From NCBI RefSeq assembly GCF_032854445.1, contig NC_088304.1, positions 3,412,001-3,476,000 on the forward strand: 64,000 nucleotides of DNA, in the 5' to 3' direction. The stretch's first letter is position 1, and each line of letters begins with the position of its first letter. This stretch comes from Liolophura sinensis (taxonomy: Eukaryota; Mollusca; Polyplacophora; Chitonida; Chitonidae). This document shows positions 13,501 through 24,923 of this stretch, piece after piece. Both the position numbers and the translations under genes were made by a program. The notes beneath the pieces are model-generated. The model ran no database searches, had not been told where the DNA came from, and saw nothing but the letters and a program-made list of their open reading frames with translations.

Positions 13501-16500
13501 AACAAATCGTTGTCCTACGGTTCTCTTTGAAAAGATGATTTCTTAGGTGTCCTTAAAATCCAACTCGATATTTAAAAATCAATAATAATAGTGCTTAGCG
13601 AAAATGTGTAAAAAGTTCTTAGATTTTCCCCCAAGTTTTCGACAAAGCCCTTTTATATATGTCCGGATTTCTTATTTTGACAAAGCGGAGCGATGTTTTA
13701 TCTATTTGTTTGATTGGTCTTTAAGAATTTTATATATATTTTTTTAATGTCATAGCTGCTAACACATTAACATAAACAAAAATTGATTTGCATATTTAAA
13801 TAAATGACATGATGTTGTTTGCATGAAAATCCCTTGTCTTCGGTTAGTTTATGGAAGGGCCACCTTGAAACAGATTAGCATAATTGCCGCTTGAATGAAG
13901 TCTTGCACGCAGTTTTCTTTGTTAGAGATTTAAACTTGCAATTCCCATGTACATTTCTGAGCGTAGCTAATTACTCGCCCAGTCACCCTGACTGTGACTT
14001 CGCCTTAAGAGGCGCGGAGTTGACAACTCGGAGCATGAAACACAGAATAATAACTGCTAAATAATTCAGTAGCATCCATGAAGAATATTACATATTCACA
14101 CACGCACACTATCTACATATCTCGCTGCATTGTTATACAGAACTAATGAATCAATCTTTCACGACTATTCATATAATCTGGATTAATTAAGGCTTTAAAA
14201 ATCTTGAGCGAGGGCAGATTTCATCTGGAAAAATATCCAACATTATCATCCTATTCAGCAGATTCGGAGTGAGATTTTGATCTCCTAAGAACGTCGAGGT
14301 AGGGCTCTAAAGCGCAAATTTTCTCGCCACGAAACGTCTGTTTTACCTTTAATCACAAAGTGATGTAAGCTGAAGAAGCCACAGGACACTGCTAGGTGAA
14401 AAACAAATAAAACAAATGGATGTTTCAATCTGAGGTGTAGATTTCATTTCAACTTTGCCTTCTGATTCATCGATGACCCTTCACAAAATGGGCTCCAGTC
14501 ACGCGAATTCTCGGCACAAACGTTGTTTAAGTGAGAACCACTTAACAGCCATTTAGCAATCTGCAATAACGCAGTATTGTTTACTTCACAAAGAGCTATT
14601 TTCTTTTTCACCCTTTATTGCATTCCATTGTTTTAAATATATGTAAACTCACAATTATTCATAAGATGTACACATTGCCATGCGCACTACATGTCTGCAT
14701 TTTTCTGAATGGTGACACGTCACGTGAGAAGATGGGAAGAAATCGCTGGACAAAAAGCGGGGATAAATCACTGGCCAGAAAGTTCACTCGTAGTCATATC
14801 AGTAACTCTTTAGATGTTTCACAGTCTGATGTTTAATTACTTTAAAAATTAAGAAACCCTGTTTCTCTTCACTAACATGTCTAACCGCCATGCTGTACAT
14901 GGGAAATTGTTCCCACTGCTTAAATCAACCGATGAAGCCAAGACAGAACGCTAGAACACCCTGTAGAAGGTAACTCACTGAAAAAATGTTTCCACCGCTT
15001 AAATTAATCGAAATAACCCAGGTGGCGTATGATCTTGCCGACAGGATATTTTTGCATGGGGCAGGTCAATAGAGGAAATATACATGTCCACGAGAAAAAA
15101 AATAAATCATTCACCGGAATAAATATTTCCACCTCTATAATTAACCAAAGTAGTCAGTAGAGAAATTTATGTATCCAACAGGACATTGTGATGCAACATC
15201 CAAAACGGAACAAGGAACCAGAAATACTTAGCATGTCCATTAACGGCTGAGCGTAACAACGGAAGACTTTGTCAGGTAGCCAGCTGGCATGTCAGACGCC
15301 GCTGAGATGTTTTTGCGAAATGACAAAAGTCCAGGCTGTTGGGGATCGGCTTGGGGATCGCATTGAGGATCACTACATGTTCTGAAAGCTGACTGAGGAT
15401 CATCAAGCTTGACATGACGAGTCTCAGACTTCAAGCAATTTGTCAACATCCAGTAGGATTACAGTACAAAGTAGATGCCAAAAACCAAATCGTAATTTTA
15501 AACGAATAGTTACGATACTATCATGGATCGAGTATGACAAACAAGACAATAGTTATACAAACAAAATATGATCGAGCTTGGAGTGATACCCATAACAACA
15601 TGAGTAGTGCATGGATTCAGAGCAGCGATATCGTTCTGCTGGTTGGCAAATGGTGATACGTAAGTGGTAAAATACGGCCTTTTATCAGTTTACCTCAGTT
15701 AGGGTTGTATTCGAACTGGTCATGTAAATGGTAAAATAGTAGCAGATTACACGCCCTTTAATCCTCATATTGTACAGTCCTCACCAAAGTAAGAGCTAGA
15801 AGCTTCTCCAAATGCTAATTCTTTCATATTATAGACCCGATTCAGAAGAAATATTCCTATACTCTCAGCCTATCCAGTTTTGGCCCACTTGAATTTTTGC
15901 TTTCATATATTGGATGGAGAAGTTGGCTCTTTTACTCGTTTATGTGTTGATACGACGAATTTGATTGGTACAAAAATTTGACCTCTCCAGTCAAGGGTCA
16001 GGCTGCTGAAAGCAGGTATCACTTCCCGTCCACATAGTGACAGGTCAGCATTATTGAGCGACTATAGTAGACCGAAACGAAATAGTCTGTAATCGTATTT
16101 TATTTTGGCTGTTCCATTAACTAAAAATAAACATGAGAATTTCTTTGAATGTGATAACGGGAATATGTTTCCGACAACTAGTGCAAAATATTATGAGATT
16201 TGACATTATATTTATGAAATGGATCTATCAGTTTTGAAAGGTTCAAAAGGCCTATGTAATACAACTTATAAATGTCGCTATTTTCGAGTCAAGAAGAGAT
16301 CAGCCAGACAAAATCTTTGGAGGTGATATTTTAATCTGGTGACTAAACATGTAACAACAAAGATGTTTTTAAAGTGAAATAAATTTTAGATAATTTACCT
16401 AATACAAAAACGCTATAAAACGCTTCACTTTTAAAATACCTTTCATCTGCAAGATGCCATGTTCTTTCATAATTTTTGAGAAGTTTAAGAAGAACCAGTT

Positions 16501-19500
16501 TACCAGAACCTAACACAAAGGCTCGTTCAAAATCGTAGTTGTGCTTGGAATTGCAATTATAACCTCTGATAAAAGAGAATAGTAAATAGGTCCGAGGAGT
16601 AACTTTTGGCAAAATCTAGAGCTTCCTGTTGCCATTTTGAAATGGGTGGTGTTGTACAAGCCAGAATCATTATATCGGTAAAACTTAATGCAGTGATTTT
16701 GCGTTGGACAACAGCAACTAATTAAGTCTTTGATGAATTGTAGACATTCGTATACCATCTTGTGACAATAATGAACGCTCCGAGTCAATGTCCGCAGCAC
16801 CAACTTCCAGTGCAACGCTCAGCAAAACTTATCAAAGAACTCAGGAATAAGTAATAATGTAGGACGAATTCACGCAAAGAGAAACAGTCAACAGCTGAAT
16901 TTCAGATAAGTGTGAAATGTTCCCTCTCAAAATTAAACACATAAAGCATATAAAATGAAACACATATACTTACGAATCCATTTTTGTCCGCTATGTCGTT
17001 TGTGAGTTTGAGTTTATGAAATGAGACAACTCGCTGCATCCATCGCTCACCGGAACAAGGCGAGTCTGGGTGGATGTACATGCGCTTTGGCATTTCCGGA
17101 TCAGCTTTTCCCGCCACCACCCAATGGTTGTTATGAAATTTGTAACGGCAACTGTCCACGGAGACTATATCCATAAGTAAAATATATTGGCACTTTTTGT
17201 CCAGTCCTGACATGCGCACTTTATATGGTGGAAACATCCGTCTGAAATAAAAGAGGAACATTCTTTTTACCTCCCCGAAATGAAATGAAACCTTGGTGTC
17301 TGATGTTGTTATTCTGACAATTAAATTATCCAAAGTAAAGGATCAGATTCGACATTCGTATACCACTGGTAGACCATTAAGAGACGTAGATAAGTCAATA
17401 ATCACAAGACTCATTTCCAAAAACAGTTACACTACAAAGAAACCAGTTCCCAAAGGAATATATAACAAACAATACAGAGATAATATGTATAATGTAAATA
17501 AAGTTGATGCAATTAATAACATAGATCACGTTATTATGAAACATAATCCATCAAAATGAACAGCATACACCATGAACAGTTTTAAGAAATTTGGACAAAT
17601 ATGCAGATTGGTATTTCCAGTTAACATTATCTGTAATACACATATTCACTGAACATGTGTGGGTATGATATAAGAAAAGATAAGAGTTAATAATCAGGAG
17701 TGCATGGCTGCATGTTATGGGAGCAATAATTCAGAATATTGATACATGGCTATTGATGTATTGATGACACATTAAACGTTGAAAGTATATTAGGTAATGT
17801 TCAAACATTAAGATTTTTTTCCATCGATTTCCACATCAGCCATGGATGTGTATAACTATATCTTAGACAAGATGTTTCCATCTATTTTCAGAGCAACTTG
17901 ATACAAAATACGTCAGAAAACCCACCTGCAGGTGTTGAGCTCAATGTTTCAAAATCCTTATTGACCATGTATATCTTAATTATTTGTATGATTGGTCTCT
18001 CGCGCTGTACTGGAGGGTATACCATCGCCAAGACGCATGCCTGGTTTATGATTGTTAGGCAAAACGCCCAAAGTCACCGCACTTTGCCAAGTACATGACA
18101 AACTTCCTGACCAAAAGCCCACGGAAAGCCATAGCTGCGCTGTTTGAACAACAGAACGCATTGGTTTGCTTGGCTAGCAAGGGAAACTGTTTCTGTAGTT
18201 AGAGTGTGAAACGATTGCGGAGTTAAATATATTCAGCATGTAATACACCTCATTCATACAAGCTGTCCGCGCTATCTCCCCATTTTGATATTAGCCCCAT
18301 GCTGGCTAAATCGACTTTACAAAATATGATTTAGATTTAATTCACACACCAATGTTTAAAGAAACTTAATCATTAAATCTGACAAACCTGCGAATGATCA
18401 TGCATGCGTTTCTCCTGGGCATGCCCATTTTTCTAAGACCATAAATGAATAAATAAATCAAATTAAATTTTGATATGTTTTCGGATATCTATTTTTAGAA
18501 AATCGTTGAGTATAAGACTACATGAGAACGCCATAATTATCTGAAAATGTATGCGTGTGTTTCGCTCTTATCCGAGATGTTCTGAAGAAACAATATGAAT
18601 ATGGATCCAACGACATATAAGTGGTTGAAACACGTTTGAATTGGAGATTATCTCGCCCTGCTGGGTTTGCCAGCAATATAACCAGGTTTCAGGGAGCATT
18701 TAGGGTTGTCAAACATCAGTGTTCTCTAAGCCGAAAGAACAACGTGTGAAATGACAGGTATGTCTTCCATAGTGTGGGAAGCAGTCGCCCCTTGGGGACA
18801 TGAGAAAAAATCCCTTCATAACCAGACACGAAGATGGCCACCTTTATCAGACAAGTGTATACGACCTCGCAGGTAGACGTTTGGTGTGATTCGAGTAAGG
18901 TGTGCATATATTATACTGAAAAAACTGATCCGGCTATAATGGAAGAATTGCAGGATTTCTAAAAAAGACATTCAGCTATACGTTTGCACAAAAAAATGTA
19001 ACTGTTACATATGGGCTAAAATTAAATGTAAAATTCAAAGAAGATATAAAGGCCATACAATGAAGCAAATACACATATTGATTTATGTGGATTCAAAAAA
19101 CAGAAGCCAACTGCTTAGAGTTAAACCATGTTGTCATTGTTTTAAAATTAGCAGCAGATCTGAAGGTTCATGGTAAGAGGTGCAGGGGAGTAAGAAGGTT
19201 CATGGTAAGAGGTGCAGGGGAGTAAGAAAGTTCATGGTAAGAGGTGCAGGGGAGTAAGAAGGTTCATGGTAAGAGGTGCAGGGGAGTCTTGCCCTCAAAA
19301 GACGAAAAGAAAGATGGTAAAAGAAATTCGGTATACGCTTTTCTATCATTGTTTACAATAAAAGCACTTGGTTTATTCCGTTCCCACAACCGTCCTATTA
19401 TTGAAAGATTGTTGAGTATATGGTGTTTGAAACTCCAATCAGGGAAGTAAATGAATATTATCCAACTGGCCGTGCACTATTCATGTTTGTTAGACATCGT

Positions 19501-22500
19501 GCCAACGGCTTGTTGCCCAAAGTTAAACGTTAAGTAATTCTGATATGATATGATAAAAAACCATGGGAACATGTATATACAGGACAACTGAACCGAGAAA
19601 CTATAATCGAAGACAGATTTGAACATGAAGGCCAAACTCAAATGTGTGAATGTTACTGGTATTATTACACCTGTGCTATTTACAAGTGGATGTAAAACAT
19701 CTGAAGTATTAAATCTGATTTTTATAAATCGTAAGAAATCAGTATAAATTCTGATTTTTATCAATCGCAATAAATCGCAATCTGTGCACACCATACTGGT
19801 CAAGGCGTTGAATTGGTGTGTAATGCAGTGGAAGGTGCGGTATCGGGGCTAAAGTCCTAGCGAGCCAAAATTCGAAACGTACAATTAATGAAGACCAGTG
19901 TATATAGCATTTAAAATTGCTTTTCGGTTTTCAAAACTTTAATGAATTTTATACCGGAACAGGTATACCGTAGCTACGGAAAACTAATGTGTGTGTAGCA
20001 TATTCCTGATCTCATGAATCGATAAACTAAAGTGGACAACAGGCGTCAGAAACGTGACAAGGGAACTTGATCTGACAAATAAGGGGAATATATATAAGTT
20101 TCGTTGCTTTGATTTATATTGTTCATTTTAGTTAAAATACAAATTGTAAAATTTCATATCAGGTATGAAAAGGGAGCAAGATGTCAAGGAAACTTTGAAG
20201 AAATTTGCTTGCTTTATGTGCATGGTCGCCGTTGTACACACATGTATGCATGCGCGCCGTTAAGGTGGAAACCTGTGTTTATGCGTAATTTGCCAAAAAT
20301 AGACGATGTTTGCATCATTTATAACAGCCTGCAGTATATTTGTTGCAGTGTGCATGGGGATTTATATTTATCATTGCATTCTATCACGGAATGATTAGAT
20401 CACATCAAGGAGGAAAACAGATGATAAAAATAGAAACAAATAAAAATTCCGCAAACTGCTATACATGACAGAGAATACTAATGACATCTAAACCGATCTT
20501 AGATTGAAGGTTGCTTTAAAGAAATAATCGTGAACTATATGAATATTAAATGTTAGACTTCTATATTAAGCCACAAGACTATTTATAGTGAATTGGGATA
20601 TTTCTTTATGATGTCAAAATTAGGCAAGTTTGTCTAAGATGTTGGGTTGATATAAAGTCTTACAAAATCTCAGTAAATGAACAACTGCTGAGCGCAAGTA
20701 TTAAGGCAATGGGGTATTACTGTCAACTGGAGAAGGCGGATGGAATGTATTACTATTTTTGTTTGTGTGAAACTGCGTGAACGTTGACTAAAAAGGCGAT
20801 TACATATTTACATATACGAACGAGGCGTCTAGAAGTCGTGTATGTAGTATACAGTTGTGAGCACATACAAATCACACATTGTGACTTACATACATATGTA
20901 TAACGCCTTCAGACTCAAGAAGACATTTACATGTTAACTGTTATATGGTCGCATCCGGCTCTCACTTGTTCCGTTACGGCTTTAAGTCAGGAGGTTTGCC
21001 GGGTATCTGACCAAGGGTGGTGGTCTACTTCACCCACAAACCTGACTTTGCTTATGTAAGGTACTTTTTTAAAACATGAATTAAATTTCACTTAAATATA
21101 TTAACAGGTACATCAAACTGAGGAATGCAGCAATCGTGTCGTCGACAGACAACGAGCAAAAATCAGATTAGTTAGTAAGTAGCCGAATGTTGCACAATTA
21201 TCTGTAAATTTTGTTACTGAAAAACTATGTCTAATAAATATATACGTATATACATAGCATTGTTGAAGTATCTCAATGTGAAATATACTCGTAGATGATA
21301 TAGACTACATGGGACGGATAGACACCTTCACAGATAATTTTCACAGTTCTCAGACTAAAAGCAAATGTGACAATGTTCAAAGATATTATCTTTACCTGAG
21401 GGATAAATGTAAAAAAACAAAATTATACACATAAAACACAAACAACCAGCCAGCCGCTTCTAAATTTTTGTATAGGTAGCCACCATGACATTCTTTAAAA
21501 TCTCTTTTTTTCCTTTAAATTAAAACTTAATGAATGTGAGATTTTGTGTCCCTGCATAGACAGATAAATGATGTTACATGGACATAGCACCAGTAAAGCT
21601 GAAGTGTAATTAAAACATTTTGTCAGCACCACGTAACAAATTACAAACCAATCAAACACGTAAATGAAATGAAGTACAGAAATATAATTATTATTATTAA
21701 TTTGCTGTATCGATACAGCCAATATCTGACTGTTTACTTTATCATCTCTTTGGGAACTAGTTAATTTTGAATTTCTAACGACAAGTGTCACGAAAAATGC
21801 TGTCAAACAACCAGGAGAGATGCCTTTTAACTACTATTAGGTTAGAATGAAAATATAAAAGCATTTGGCAATATGAAATAAGCACAACCACTTCTCAGTG
21901 TCTGATGTGCGACTTGAGATCTGAACAAAAAAAAAACGTTCAATTACTTTGAAGTGACATCCGGGTTCAAAGACCCAGTGCTCATGCGTGTAGAAGATGT
22001 GAAATTAAAGTGTTACAGTGAAAGAAAAATGTGTGGTTTTCCAACAATAAAAAATGAAGAAAAAAAATCTAGGCAGACTAACAGTATAAGTGTTGTGTGC
22101 TACCCGAAGCGGAGAACACAAGACGCAGCGAAATGACGAATTTTTATTAACTTACTCTGAGCTAAAATTCATCGAGTTGATGAGTCAGTTGTTTGTGGCG
22201 ATTTGTGTAGTGCGACAAATAGCTTGAGCGCTCACCACGACACCTTTCAGCGGAGCGGACGAGCTGTCAGCGTTAAGCTCCCTGATTAACAGTGTAACGG
22301 TTTCAGGTGAGAAGAGAGAGAAAACTTACCTGCCCGCCTTAGTAATCACCATCTCCGTGCCTAAGGCGTGAAACCTGTCCCAGAGGTCCTGGCCATCCAG
22401 CTCCACTTTAGGGTCATCCTCAGCCTCCTTGTCCCCGGGATGGTCCTCCCCGGGGGTAGGAGGATCAGCGGGAGGTGAGGCTGGCTGGGGTGGGGTGGAG

Positions 22501-22685
22501 GGAGGGGTGTTACTGGCCACCACAACAGGTGGCCACCGGAACACAGGACAGTCCCCCATTTGACGCAGACTGCTGAATGACTGTGAAGAGGGGAGGCCTG
22601 CTTGTGGCCGAGGGGGGCTCATGGTCGCTCTGGAATCCTGGGGGTTCTCAGGCGTGCTCGAGCGTAACACGGAGTTCCATGCCAT
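2752..22685 (-). CDS. Tbx2/3: Tbx2/3-family T-box transcription factor, six-exon spliced gene model
   Basis: Joining 22685-22330, 17241-16974, 8096-7950, 7500-7424, 5620-5487 and 3386-2752 gives 1617 bp, 538 residues and a TGA stop. Every junction is GT-AG and every phase matches. The protein is predicted to be a nuclear, sequence-specific DNA-binding factor; Tbx2/3 proteins are mostly repressors acting in patterning. Residues 1-90 are Ser/Pro-rich. The T-box spans about 91-275 and includes [40 protein letters not shown] and NPFAKGFR. A charged Glu/Arg then Asp/Glu stretch starts at residue 328, and RFSPYSLP lies near the C-terminus, matching the RYSPYSIP motif of TBX2/3. At 538 residues it is shorter than vertebrate TBX2/3 (over 700). 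The start is the ATG at 22685, with G at -3 and +4. A non-coding 5' exon is likely, because an acceptor-like TTCTCTCAG lies just upstream. Family assignment is strong; orthology versus divergent paralogue is open. Confidence 0.9.
3387..5486 (-). other. Tbx2/3 intron 5
   Basis: Phase-1 intron of 2100 bp bounded by GTATGT and GAGCAG. It holds a SINE ending in a (TAAC)n tail at 4280-4597; otherwise I see unique, moderately AT-rich sequence without another coding segment. Confidence 0.8.
4280..4597 (+). mobile_element. SINE with a different tRNA-like head and (TAAC)n tail
   Basis: The 5' part has a B-box-like CACGTTCGAACC. The 3' part, CATACTGCTGACCGCCTTCG then TATAAGGGAAACGTC and GAGTAAGGCGTAAAACAC, is clearly the same 3' domain as type-1 SINEs. 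It ends in a (TAAC)n array (4545-4597) instead of (ATTT)n. Confidence 0.6.
5487..5620 (-). CDS. Tbx2/3: Tbx2/3 coding exon 5 (post-T-box linker)
   Basis: The exon has 134 bp: one base (completing Arg283), 44 codons (residues 284-327) and one base. It reads [20 protein letters not shown], then a Gly/Asp-rich stretch and [11 protein letters not shown]. It has no domain I recognise. It is placed by splicing: the acceptor TTTGCTTCTAG|G at 5621/5620 matches the phase-2 end of exon 4, and the donor GCAGCTG|GTATGT at 5487/5486 matches the phase of exon 6. An RKPF junction after the basic tail fits the RREKRKQ region of TBX2/3. Confidence 0.8.
5621..7423 (-). other. Tbx2/3 intron 4
   Basis: Phase-2 intron of 1803 bp bounded by GTAGTT and GCTTCTAG. 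Its main content is the 27/28-bp minisatellite at 6421-6738, preceded by about 200 bp of related but decayed short motifs (agtgag, gtcagt, cggtca). Confidence 0.8.
6421..6738. repeat. 27/28-bp minisatellite in Tbx2/3 intron 4, about 12 units
   Basis: Units read CCAAACAACCGAACTGTATG then TCGTACAG (28 bp), or CCAAAAACATAACTGTATG then TCATACAG (27 bp). Both length classes occur as runs. GTATG..CATAC in the unit gives local dyad symmetry. The long frames open on both strands here follow from the repeat and are not genes. Confidence 0.95.
7424..7500 (-). CDS. Tbx2/3: Tbx2/3 coding exon 4 (end of T-box)
   Basis: A short 77-bp exon, easily missed by open-frame searches. It reads [16 protein letters not shown] then VNGAAKRDK plus two bases (AG) of Arg283. 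[15 protein letters not shown] is the universal T-box C-terminal helix that enters the DNA minor groove. Here His stands where most family members have Asn (IDNNPF). The acceptor is CTTCATTTCAG (7502-7501) and the donor is AAAAG|GTAGT (7424/7423), phase 2. The basic AAKRDKR tail continues into exon 5 and resembles the GRREKRK tail of TBX2/3. Confidence 0.93.
7501..7949 (-). other. Tbx2/3 intron 3
   Basis: Short phase-0 intron of 449 bp. About a third of it is a 5'-truncated SINE (7583-7735). Confidence 0.85.
7583..7735 (-). mobile_element. 5'-truncated type-1 SINE in Tbx2/3 intron 3
   Basis: Tail (TTTATTTATCTATTTATTTG), GTTTTGCGGCATATTCGAG, ACGACGGCGGCCAGCATTG and CCATTCGCAGGTTGCTG are present; the tRNA-like head is missing. 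Confidence 0.8.
7950..8096 (-). CDS. Tbx2/3: Tbx2/3 coding exon 3 (T-box, [11 protein letters not shown] segment)
   Basis: The exon has 147 bp, 49 codons, residues 209-257, with both ends at phase 0. It reads [20 protein letters not shown], then [19 protein letters not shown] and [10 protein letters not shown]. The acceptor is TTTCTCAACAG at 8098-8097 and the donor is ACCAAG|GTATGT. This is the least conserved T-box exon: Val replaces the usual Thr at its first position, and the segment after AND is LSKLPYKRF where TBX2/3 have ILKLPYSTF. Confidence 0.95.
8658..8705 (-). mobile_element. Type-1 SINE head fragment
   Basis: CAAGCTGGACTTGAACTGAC and CATTGGTGAGAGG match the complement of the type-1 tRNA-like head. 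The rest of the element is absent. Confidence 0.45.
10615..10873 (+). mobile_element. tRNA-derived SINE, type 2, (ACTC)n tail
   Basis: Head with B box CCTGGTTCGAGTCATACC. The body contains TGCAACAAGGAGGCACATTA, CATTCCTTCGTCGTCATATG and GTACGACGTTAAACCCCAAG, then the (ACTC)n tail. It shares these motifs with the nested copy at 32082-32247, which confirms a dispersed family distinct from type 1. Confidence 0.8.
11098..11450 (+). repeat. Unnamed dispersed repeat, copy 1
   Basis: Shares an ordered series of blocks with 12896-13150: TTAGATCGCC, GGATTTCATTCATTC / GTTTTCATTCATTC, ACTTTCTTAGTTCTTTGGTG, GTTTGTGTTGAGCGTTGTC, TTGGGAATTAGCCTCGCG and CGTCCATTTTG. No coding capacity or terminal repeats seen. 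Confidence 0.75.
11135..11200. repeat. 16-bp tandem repeat, four units
   Basis: TCAAGGCGTAATTACA is repeated; the last unit has decayed (TCGAGACGTAATTGAG). It lies inside the first copy of the dispersed repeat at 11098-11450 and is absent from the second copy. Confidence 0.85.
12896..13150 (+). repeat. Unnamed dispersed repeat, copy 2
   Basis: Diverged relative of 11098-11450 in the same orientation, with TTAGATCGCCGCGTTGGATA, TACTTTCTTAGCTCTTTAAT, GTTTATGTTGGGCGTCG and GGCCGTCCATTTTGTTG. It could be an old tandem duplication or two insertions of one element. Confidence 0.75.
16743..16790 (+). repeat. Fragment of a dispersed repeat
   Basis: Contains the exact 15-mer GACATTCGTATACCA, also present at 17351-17365, with a related form at 54709. 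Confidence 0.4.
16974..17241 (-). CDS. Tbx2/3: Tbx2/3 coding exon 2 (T-box core)
   Basis: The exon has 268 bp: one base completing Arg119, then 89 codons (residues 120-208). It carries the most conserved part of the T-box: [51 protein letters not shown] and FHKLKLTN. The acceptor is TTTATTTCAG|A at 17242/17241 and the donor is GGATTC|GTAAGT at 16974/16973, phase 0. From memory of vertebrate TBX2 I count about 20 differences in 89 residues. Most are outside DNA-contact motifs, for example Cys-Gln for Ala-Lys before YILLMDIV, and SVDSC for AADDC. Confidence 0.95.
17351..17530 (+). repeat. Dispersed repeat, copy related to 54709-54850
   Basis: GACATTCGTATACCA, then ACCAGTTCCCAAAGGAATAT near 17441 and AAATAAAGTTG near 17500. 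The same blocks in the same order occur at 54709-54850. Confidence 0.5.
19162..19287. repeat. 32-bp tandem repeat, four nearly identical units
   Basis: GAAGGTTCATGGTAAGAGG then TGCAGGGGAGTAA, four times. One unit has a single G-to-A change and the last lacks its final bases. Near-identity implies recent expansion. It lies in Tbx2/3 intron 1. Confidence 0.95.
20945..21065 (+). mobile_element. Probable SINE fragment, type 3
   Basis: Carries GTCAGGAGGTTTGCCGGGTA, GGTGGTGGTCTACTTCACCC and ACAAACCTGAC, an order I associate with another mollusc SINE family. A weaker relative lies at 60840-60925. Confidence 0.45.
22330..22685 (-). CDS. Tbx2/3: Tbx2/3 coding exon 1 (N-terminus and start of T-box)
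   Basis: This exon encodes residues 1-118 plus two bases of Arg119. It starts [10 protein letters not shown] and runs through a Ser/Pro-rich leader with several PP and TPP motifs, then an acidic linker (EAEDD). The T-box opens with [20 protein letters not shown] and continues EMVITKAGR, which is diagnostic of the Tbx2/3 (and more broadly Tbx2/3/4/5) first T-box segment. The donor is GGGCAG|GTAAG at 22330/22329, phase 2. The reading frame stays open a few codons upstream to an acceptor-like site near 22700, so translation could begin in an upstream exon. The Kozak context of the 22685 ATG makes it the simplest choice. Its GC content is clearly higher than the flanks. Confidence 0.9.
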
Positions 22686-24923
22686 TTCTCGGGGATCATC
22701 TGAGAGAAGAGAAACCGACTGGCGGCGTCAAAATATTATAAGTTCTAAGCCTAGAAACAAAAGGACCTGACGGCTGAGTTGAACGAATTGTTGTCGCTCA
22801 TCTGACAAACAGGCGTCTCTGATTGGCTGGCGACCTGGACCGGCTCGCACACACACAGAAGCGGAGGTGTTTCTCTTGTCGGGACTACCTGAGCAAACTT
22901 GCAAAAAATCTAGCACATATGGCTACGGACCTCTCTCCTTGCCGGCGCCAGTGATATTATCCACTTCCCAGCATTGGAGGCGCGCTCAGTAAGTGACAAC
23001 TCCGCCGAAACCATCGGTACAAAACAATTCTCAAACTCAAAAGAAACTTTTAACAAACTGCCAATGTACGACAATTCTGTCCTTGTTCTTCGCTTTTTTT
23101 TTACCTCAACAATTTCAGAGTCACTCCATATGGGCATTTTAATTTCTTTCTTTCAGGTTTGAATTTTTTCCTTGTACTTACACACATATCCTATATAATT
23201 AACATTTATAGCTGTGAGTTAAAAGATATAAGACATTTAGATCCCAAACTAAGTGAGTGTTTCTATGTCCGATTCCATGAGTTGAGTTGATTAACATTTT
23301 TTAGAAAACTATTTGGCAACAATCTAGGATTTATGACAGGGCCATAAAACCATTCAAAATTGTTTTTGTGTTTTCTCAAAAATAATCAGATACATTAATG
23401 TCAGTACTTAACAGATATCCTGTAGAGATTAACTGTGAAATGGGAAATGCCGAAGCTATAAATGAAATGAAAGGCGCAGGCAAAAAATTGTCTTTCCATT
23501 GTTCACAACGCTAAAATCCCCCCCCTCCCCCAAAATAACAACAACAACTATAATTGTGAGTAAATACAATATGTTGAAAATGACAAATTTACTTCTGTTT
23601 TGTGTGCTAAAATACCTCACCGGTCACGATACGGATACATTAGATGAATGGGATCAGGGGTTTTAATATTAGATAGAGAACTAACTGGAAGATCTTAAAC
23701 TCTGATCACTAGTTAAAGTTGGTCAAAATTTCAAAAACGCAAACTTTTCAGTTTCTTACATATGTTCTATACTTTTTTAATGCTTCTAAATATTAATAAT
23801 TCATCTCAAAAGCACTGGACCATTAAAAACACTATGCACATGCGCTCTTGGTTCCTAGATTTTCTTATACTTTGAATTTCTTTTTATGTAAGAACTGGGA
23901 AAGGAATAGAAAGAATGTAACCAAGTCTTTTGAAGAAAAGTTTATATATAGTTGAATAAAAGGAGATTTTCGTTTTAAAAAACCAGGAAATGTGTAGTGA
24001 GGACATGGAATAAAAATTGGTATTTGAATTGATTTAAACTGATTCAAATGATTATTGTTATTTGAGAGAATAAACGAATGAAGATATTACATACGTTTAA
24101 TTTTAAACATATAGCTTGTAAGTTTACAAACAATTTGTGCTCATACCTTTATACAAAGATCTGTTAGGATCAATTACTATTTCACAGATTCCAACAATAT
24201 TGTTAATAATTTACGATAAGAAGTAAAAAGCGAATGGAGGCCAGTGGAAAATAGACTATGGGAAGCAGGCAGTGGACGATGTATCGTACAATACACGGGC
24301 AAGGCTGGAAAGCTGCCTGCTGGTCGAGATGTTCTCTTATTGGGCCTCTGATTTGTAGATATTTGTTTCATGTTCTGTTTTAATAATACTTATTTTCCGT
24401 ATATATCAATGTGCCACCATGCCATATAATGCCGAATATGGAACATTTCTAAGCTAAATAAAACCAGAAGGTTTAAGGGCATGCTGTTTATATCCTGCAA
24501 CATATGTTCGTATTACCCTAATCATTTGTTTTGTGCATGTGGATCATTCGAACATTTATACATATTTTCTAGTGTATGGACGTTTCTACCCCGGGCTTTA
24601 GCAAATATTGTACAATAACAGTACACAATCTATAGCAACAAAAACGTCAAGATTATGAGATTATATTCATTAAAAAGAAATTAATAAACGTCAGTATCTA
24701 TAAATGATTCTCGTCAAGGTATGTCGCATACAACAAATGCATAATTATACATTTACTGACCATATTTATAGTGATATTTCGAAGAAGGCGGGTGGGGTGA
24801 GAAGGGATGATAACATCAGGAAATGATATTTTTAACTCGCAATACGACTGAATAACAATGATGTGCGGTTAGCATGAACCGCAACATAGGAACATAACAT
24901 ATCATATATATACCTGTGCAATA

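Larger units (their letters stand above)
8097..16973 (-). other. Tbx2/3 intron 2
   Basis: Phase-0 intron of 8877 bp. It holds a SINE head fragment (8658-8705), a full SINE with (ACTC)n tail (10615-10873), and two diverged copies of an unnamed repeat (11098-11450, 12896-13150). It also has unique stretches at about 13800-14060 and 14160-14550 with homeodomain- and octamer-like cores (TTTGCATG, TAATTA). No further coding exon was found. Confidence 0.75.
17242..22329 (-). other. Tbx2/3 intron 1
   Basis: Phase-2 intron of 5088 bp. It contains a dispersed repeat copy (about 17350-17530), a 32-bp x4 tandem repeat (19162-19287) and a probable SINE fragment (20945-21065). The rest looks unique and AT-rich. 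Confidence 0.8.
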
